From an uncultured Lachnospiraceae bacterium (lineage in GTDB: Bacteria > Bacillota > Clostridia > Lachnospirales > Lachnospiraceae): a stretch of 64,000 nt of DNA. The stretch is from contig ONIH01000004.1 in assembly GCA_900317825.1 (NCBI GenBank), forward strand, positions 1 to 64,000. The letters are read 5' to 3'. Within the stretch, counting starts at the first letter, position 1, and each line of letters opens with the position of its first letter. Positions 60,820-64,000 of the stretch are shown one piece after another. The position numbers and the translations under genes were made by a program. The notes below the pieces were generated by a model. It saw only the letters and a program-made list of their open reading frames with translations. It had not been told where the DNA came from and made no database searches.

Positions 60820-60988
60820 TCCGGATAGGCTGTCTGTCGGGAGCTCAACAGCGTTTTTCTGCTCCTCGCGCTCGCCTATTAGCAGCCGCTTACGCAAACG
60901 TATGCTGGTATCGGTGCTTCAGCGGCTGCGCATCGCGCTGCGTCGCATCGAAAACCGCTATTCGCTCCCGTCTGTCTGCCTATCCGGA
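60820..60988. repeat. 169-nt palindromic element (family P2, copy B, inverted)
   Basis: Outer arms TCCGGATAGGC (60820-60830) and GCCTATCCGGA (60978-60988) pair perfectly, with inner CGGGAGC/GCTCCCG (60838-60844, 60964-60970). The core 60851-60956 is the reverse complement of 38227-38332, about 92% identical. The outer arms differ completely from the other copy. It fills the gap between flgK and flgL. Confidence 0.75.
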
Positions 60989-61035
60989 ACCCAAACAGGT
61001 GTCCCATGTACTCATGCACCCTACCCCTGTAATTG

Positions 61036-63246
61036 TTATACTCCGGTTTTTAGGATCAGCTGGTCGTACATCTCGGAAAGAGTGGAGATGACTTTACAGG
61101 AAAGGTTATAGGCGTTCTGGAACTTCACGAGATTCATGGCCTCTTCGTCCTTGTCGACGCCTGAAACTGACTGACGCTGTGTATCTATCGATTTCTGGAT
61201 GCTCTCGTAGTTCTTCGTGAACTGTGTGCACTCCTGTGTATCGACTGTCACGTCGGCGTAGATTCTCTGCAGGAACTTGTCGCCGGTCCCGTCTTTGTAA
61301 AGTGTCGTCTTATCCTGGAGATCGAGCATCTGCTGCATGATATCGTATGAGTCATATCCAAGATTCTTGTTATTGTTGTAATCTTTATTTATCGTGGTCG
61401 AGAACAGGTTCGGGCTTCGATTTATAGCGTCCGCTACCTTGATGCTCGAAGCTGTCAGCTTGTAGTATGAGTCAGCCGTTCCCGTGATAACACCGCCATA
61501 ATAAGTGACGTTCCCATTATTATCGACAGTCTTTGTTTTTGCATGAATCGTATCACGCTTTGTATTGACTGCTTTTTCACCTGTATTATTTTTTACAGTA
61601 GGATTCCCATTTGCATCAATAATCACTTTACCATCTGCGTCAGTTTCGTACTCAACTTCGTAGTAGTCATTATCCACTACAGAATCGCTTCCGGTGAAGT
61701 CGTACTCTGTGCTGGTGCTGTTCTGACTCTGGTTCGTCGCTGTGAAAAATGACCGGCCGGCGTCACCGTTCGCATCCTGTCCTGACTTCTGGATCTTATT
61801 GAATTCCTTTGCAAAAGTACGGAGGAAGGCGTTCATCTCGTTCTGATAGTACGGAACTCCCTTGAAATCTACCGTCTGTCCGACTGTCGCCTGCTTTCCT
61901 GCTACATGTCCTATCTCTTTCGCGGAAATAGGCTTCGTCAGTTCGAAAGTGTAGGAAACTATATTGCCGTTCTCATCAGTCTGAGCCGTAAATGAAGAGT
62001 ATTTGTACTTGTGATTGTTCACATAGATAGCGCCCTCTTCAGGCATATTCATACGGTCGGCATTTGTGATATTTATGCCTTCGCTTACTTTTATAAAAGA
62101 TGCACTCTCGTTGCCACTATCGTCTTCTACTATAGCTCCATCTTTATATACATACTCTCCTGCATTATAGTGCTTTGTAGTGCCATCTGAGTTCACTACA
62201 TCTTCGCCATTTGCTCCTGCTACTTTTGGTTTTATCAGCTCAGCAATTCCTGTCAGGTTCTCCTGGTCGTTTCCGTCTCTTATCTCGAGAAGTCCGCGCA
62301 GCTTTCCGCCCTGATTTGTGCCGAATACATTCAGCGACTGGCCGTTGTATCTGCCATTCGAAGCCCAGGTCACGTCGTAGAGTCCGTCTACATCGGACTG
62401 ATTGTATTTTTTATCTCTGGATGTCACCTGGAGAGGGTTATAGTCGTAGTTATCTACGAGGATCTGACCGCCTATTTTTACAGTATAGGTAGTAGCTCCA
62501 GTGTAGATCTCCTCGACATTATGGTCGAGCTTCGCAAGAGTCGAAGTACGGGTATCTCTGACTTTTACCTCCTGCGTATCTACCGTCACGAGTTCTGACA
62601 GCTGGTCGACAAGAAGTTCTCTCTGATCTCTTAGCTCATTCGCATTCGGGTGACCGGCCTCAGTCTCGATCAGGTTTATCTGTTTGTTGAGGACGGATAT
62701 TTTTTTAGCGATAGCATTTATCTGATCGACGGCGTTCTTTATCTGGTCGTTGGCATCTGTCTGCAGCGTCTTCAGGTTCTGCGAATTCTGGTTAAAATAA
62801 TCGCAGAGCTGCTTGGCATCACTTATGAACTGACTTCTCTTCGTGTCGTCTCCAGCGTTTCCTTTTACGCTGTCGAGAGCGTTGAACATCTTCGCATAGA
62901 TAGTCGAGAAGCCTGGATTTGCTGCATTGTCCGTGTAGTAATCCTCTATCTGCTTCATGTAATACTCTTTGATGCTCGTCTGGCCGTAGTTCGACTGATT
63001 TTCCCAATACTTTACATTGTAGTACTGGTCTCTCATACGGGTGACCGAATCTGTCGATACACCTGTACTTATGGCTCCGTAAGGTGTGTACGAGCGGAGT
63101 GAGACTGCCGATGACACGTTCACCTGCTGTCTCGAATACCCTTCAGTCTCCAGGTTTGAGACGTTATTTCCGGTCGTATTTATTTTTGCCTGGAATGCAT
63201 TGAGTCCCGATGCTGCTATTCCCAATCCAAAAAAAGTAGATGCCAT
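61036..63246 (-). CDS. flgK: Flagellar hook-associated protein FlgK
   Basis: Hook-filament junction protein, 736 residues. Starts MASTFFGLGIAASGLNAFQAKINTTGNNVSNLETEGYSRQ, the FlgK/hook signature. The C-terminal D0 part reads VSGVDKDEEAMNLVKFQNAYNLSCKVISTLSEMYDQLILKTGV. The middle is long, with Asn/Asp-rich domains. It comes 11 nt after another FlgK-like gene, so the region has a tandem pair. Confidence 0.96.
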   Translation of the reverse strand: MASTFFGLGIAASGLNAFQAKINTTGNNVSNLETEGYSRQQVNVSSAVSLRSYTPYGAISTGVSTDSVTRMRDQYYNVKYWENQSNYGQTSIKEYYMKQIEDYYTDNAANPGFSTIYAKMFNALDSVKGNAGDDTKRSQFISDAKQLCDYFNQNSQNLKTLQTDANDQIKNAVDQINAIAKKISVLNKQINLIETEAGHPNANELRDQRELLVDQLSELVTVDTQEVKVRDTRTSTLAKLDHNVEEIYTGATTYTVKIGGQILVDNYDYNPLQVTSRDKKYNQSDVDGLYDVTWASNGRYNGQSLNVFGTNQGGKLRGLLEIRDGNDQENLTGIAELIKPKVAGANGEDVVNSDGTTKHYNAGEYVYKDGAIVEDDSGNESASFIKVSEGINITNADRMNMPEEGAIYVNNHKYKYSSFTAQTDENGNIVSYTFELTKPISAKEIGHVAGKQATVGQTVDFKGVPYYQNEMNAFLRTFAKEFNKIQKSGQDANGDAGRSFFTATNQSQNSTSTEYDFTGSDSVVDNDYYEVEYETDADGKVIIDANGNPTVKNNTGEKAVNTKRDTIHAKTKTVDNNGNVTYYGGVITGTADSYYKLTASSIKVADAINRSPNLFSTTINKDYNNNKNLGYDSYDIMQQMLDLQDKTTLYKDGTGDKFLQRIYADVTVDTQECTQFTKNYESIQKSIDTQRQSVSGVDKDEEAMNLVKFQNAYNLSCKVISTLSEMYDQLILKTGV

Positions 63247-63257
63247 TTTTTACTCCT

Positions 63258-64000
63258 TTATGTCATAGAGTTCAGAAGCACGTCGATCATCTGGGTGATC
63301 GTGTTTACAAATCTCGATGAGGCGTTGTACGCGTTCTGGTACTTTATCATATTCTCCAGTTCTTCGTCGGCGTTTACTCCGATGACTCCGTCGCGGCTCG
63401 ATGAAATGCTCTCGACCGTATCGGTGAGCACCTCGGAATTCGTCTTATATACATTTCCTTTATCGGCCAGATCACCGATATACTTTGTATAAAAGCCGTT
63501 AAAATTCGTCGGAGTCGTGTCTGCCGGGTTCAGCTTGAAATCCTCTGTGTCCCAGCATTCATATATCTTCTTCGCCACGTCATAGGCGATATCGTCATTC
63601 TGATGAAGGTTCGAAGCATCCTTCAGCGTATCCTGAGTCTTGAGCGAACCGCTCAGATGCTTGTAAGGGATTTTGTTCGGCTGCTCGACAAGGGCAGAAT
63701 TCACGGTAATCTGTGACAGAGTGTACTGGCTTGCCAGATCAGTGCCGTCCTCATCGTTATACACATAGACGTCCATCGAGGTACCGTCAGCTCCAGTAAT
63801 AGTCGCTTTCGTGTATCTCTGATACTGTGTCGCATCCGGATTTACATCTCCCACTACTCTTGAAAAAAGTTCGTTCGGCGGGAGCTTGCCATCAGCTCCT
63901 ATGACTGCGTAATCCTGGTCCATGATCCTGAGACTCTGCCCCTCAGCACTGCTCAGGTCTATAGTCTTTCCGTTTAGGATCATTGTAGTGCCATTTTTAC
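63258..64000 (-). CDS. Second FlgK-like hook-associated protein, C-terminal part (runs off the window)
   Basis: The open frame runs to the window edge without a stop. The ATG at 63981-63983 is internal. The C-terminal half matches FlgK ends: EVLTDTVESISSSRDGVIGVNADEELENMIKYQNAYNASSRFVNTITQMIDVLLNSMT. The preceding region (DMDVYVYNDEDGT-like, TSMDVYVYNDEDG) is variable. Most likely the gene begins with a normal FlgK D0 domain upstream of the window. It precedes flgK by 11 nt. Confidence 0.8.
   Translation of the reverse strand, partial: KNGTTMILNGKTIDLSSAEGQSLRIMDQDYAVIGADGKLPPNELFSRVVGDVNPDATQYQRYTKATITGADGTSMDVYVYNDEDGTDLASQYTLSQITVNSALVEQPNKIPYKHLSGSLKTQDTLKDASNLHQNDDIAYDVAKKIYECWDTEDFKLNPADTTPTNFNGFYTKYIGDLADKGNVYKTNSEVLTDTVESISSSRDGVIGVNADEELENMIKYQNAYNASSRFVNTITQMIDVLLNSMT

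Overview
The window looks like a stretch of chromosome from a motile, anaerobic Gram-positive of the Clostridia, most likely family Lachnospiraceae (Butyrivibrio/Roseburia-like). This is inference. It rests on the clostridial style of the genes (FeoA/FeoA/FeoB with a short DtxR-family regulator, CvfB, YigZ, RNHCP proteins, acyl-ACP thioesterase), on flagellar genes with FliW/CsrA, on strong AAGGAGG ribosome binding sites, and on sigma-A promoters of the TTGACA-17-TATAAT type. Nearly all genes are on the minus strand. There is no prophage, transposase or CRISPR array, but there are several unusual palindromic non-coding elements.

Layout. 1-1.6 kb: ferrous iron uptake (feoB', feoA, feoA2) divergent from a DtxR-family regulator, with two matching candidate operators at the feo promoter. 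1.6-5.8 kb: pyk, arcC and an HtrA-type membrane protease. 6-12.3 kb: LCP-glmS cell-wall operon, then an operon of acyl-ACP thioesterase, UDP-sugar pyrophosphorylase and GT2 glycosyltransferase. 12.4-18.6 kb: tRNA-Gln(CUG), class A PBP, YigZ and two secreted surface proteins. 18.6-21.2 kb: a small antitoxin-like gene whose coupled partner is cut short by a long AT-rich inverted repeat, then an NlpC/P60 hydrolase and a palindromic mobile-looking element. 21.2-35.2 kb: trxB, cvfB, a GT2, rpoC, rpoB, rplL, rplJ, rplA, rplK, nusG, secE and rpmG, the classical transcription/translation block.

35.5-40.8 kb: a FliD-like paralogue followed by three CgeB/DUF3880-type glycosyltransferases, with direct repeats and a 178-nt palindromic element between two of them. 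40.8-46.8 kb: murA, a heterodimeric ABC exporter pair and a PrsA-like lipoprotein. 46.9-51.8 kb: rfbB-rfbA-rfbC with two zinc-binding RNHCP proteins, and metK under a SAM-I riboswitch. 51.9-53 kb: an HD-GYP protein. 53-64 kb: a late flagellar operon reading flgK'-flgK-flgL-fliW-csrA-flaG-fliD-fliS-(FlgN/FliT-like chaperone)-licD fusion.

How it fits together: the flagellar block makes the hook-filament junction, the cap, their chaperones and the CsrA/FliW switch that limits flagellin translation. The CgeB-type glycosyltransferases, the LicD-GPT fusion and the dTDP-rhamnose genes are plausible suppliers of surface or flagellar glycan (inference). The most notable non-coding features are (i) a palindromic element present twice, one copy bounded by an exact 8-bp direct repeat; (ii) a 287-nt AT-rich long inverted repeat; and (iii) a second hairpin family with a shared core but different terminal arms at 38.2 and 60.9 kb.
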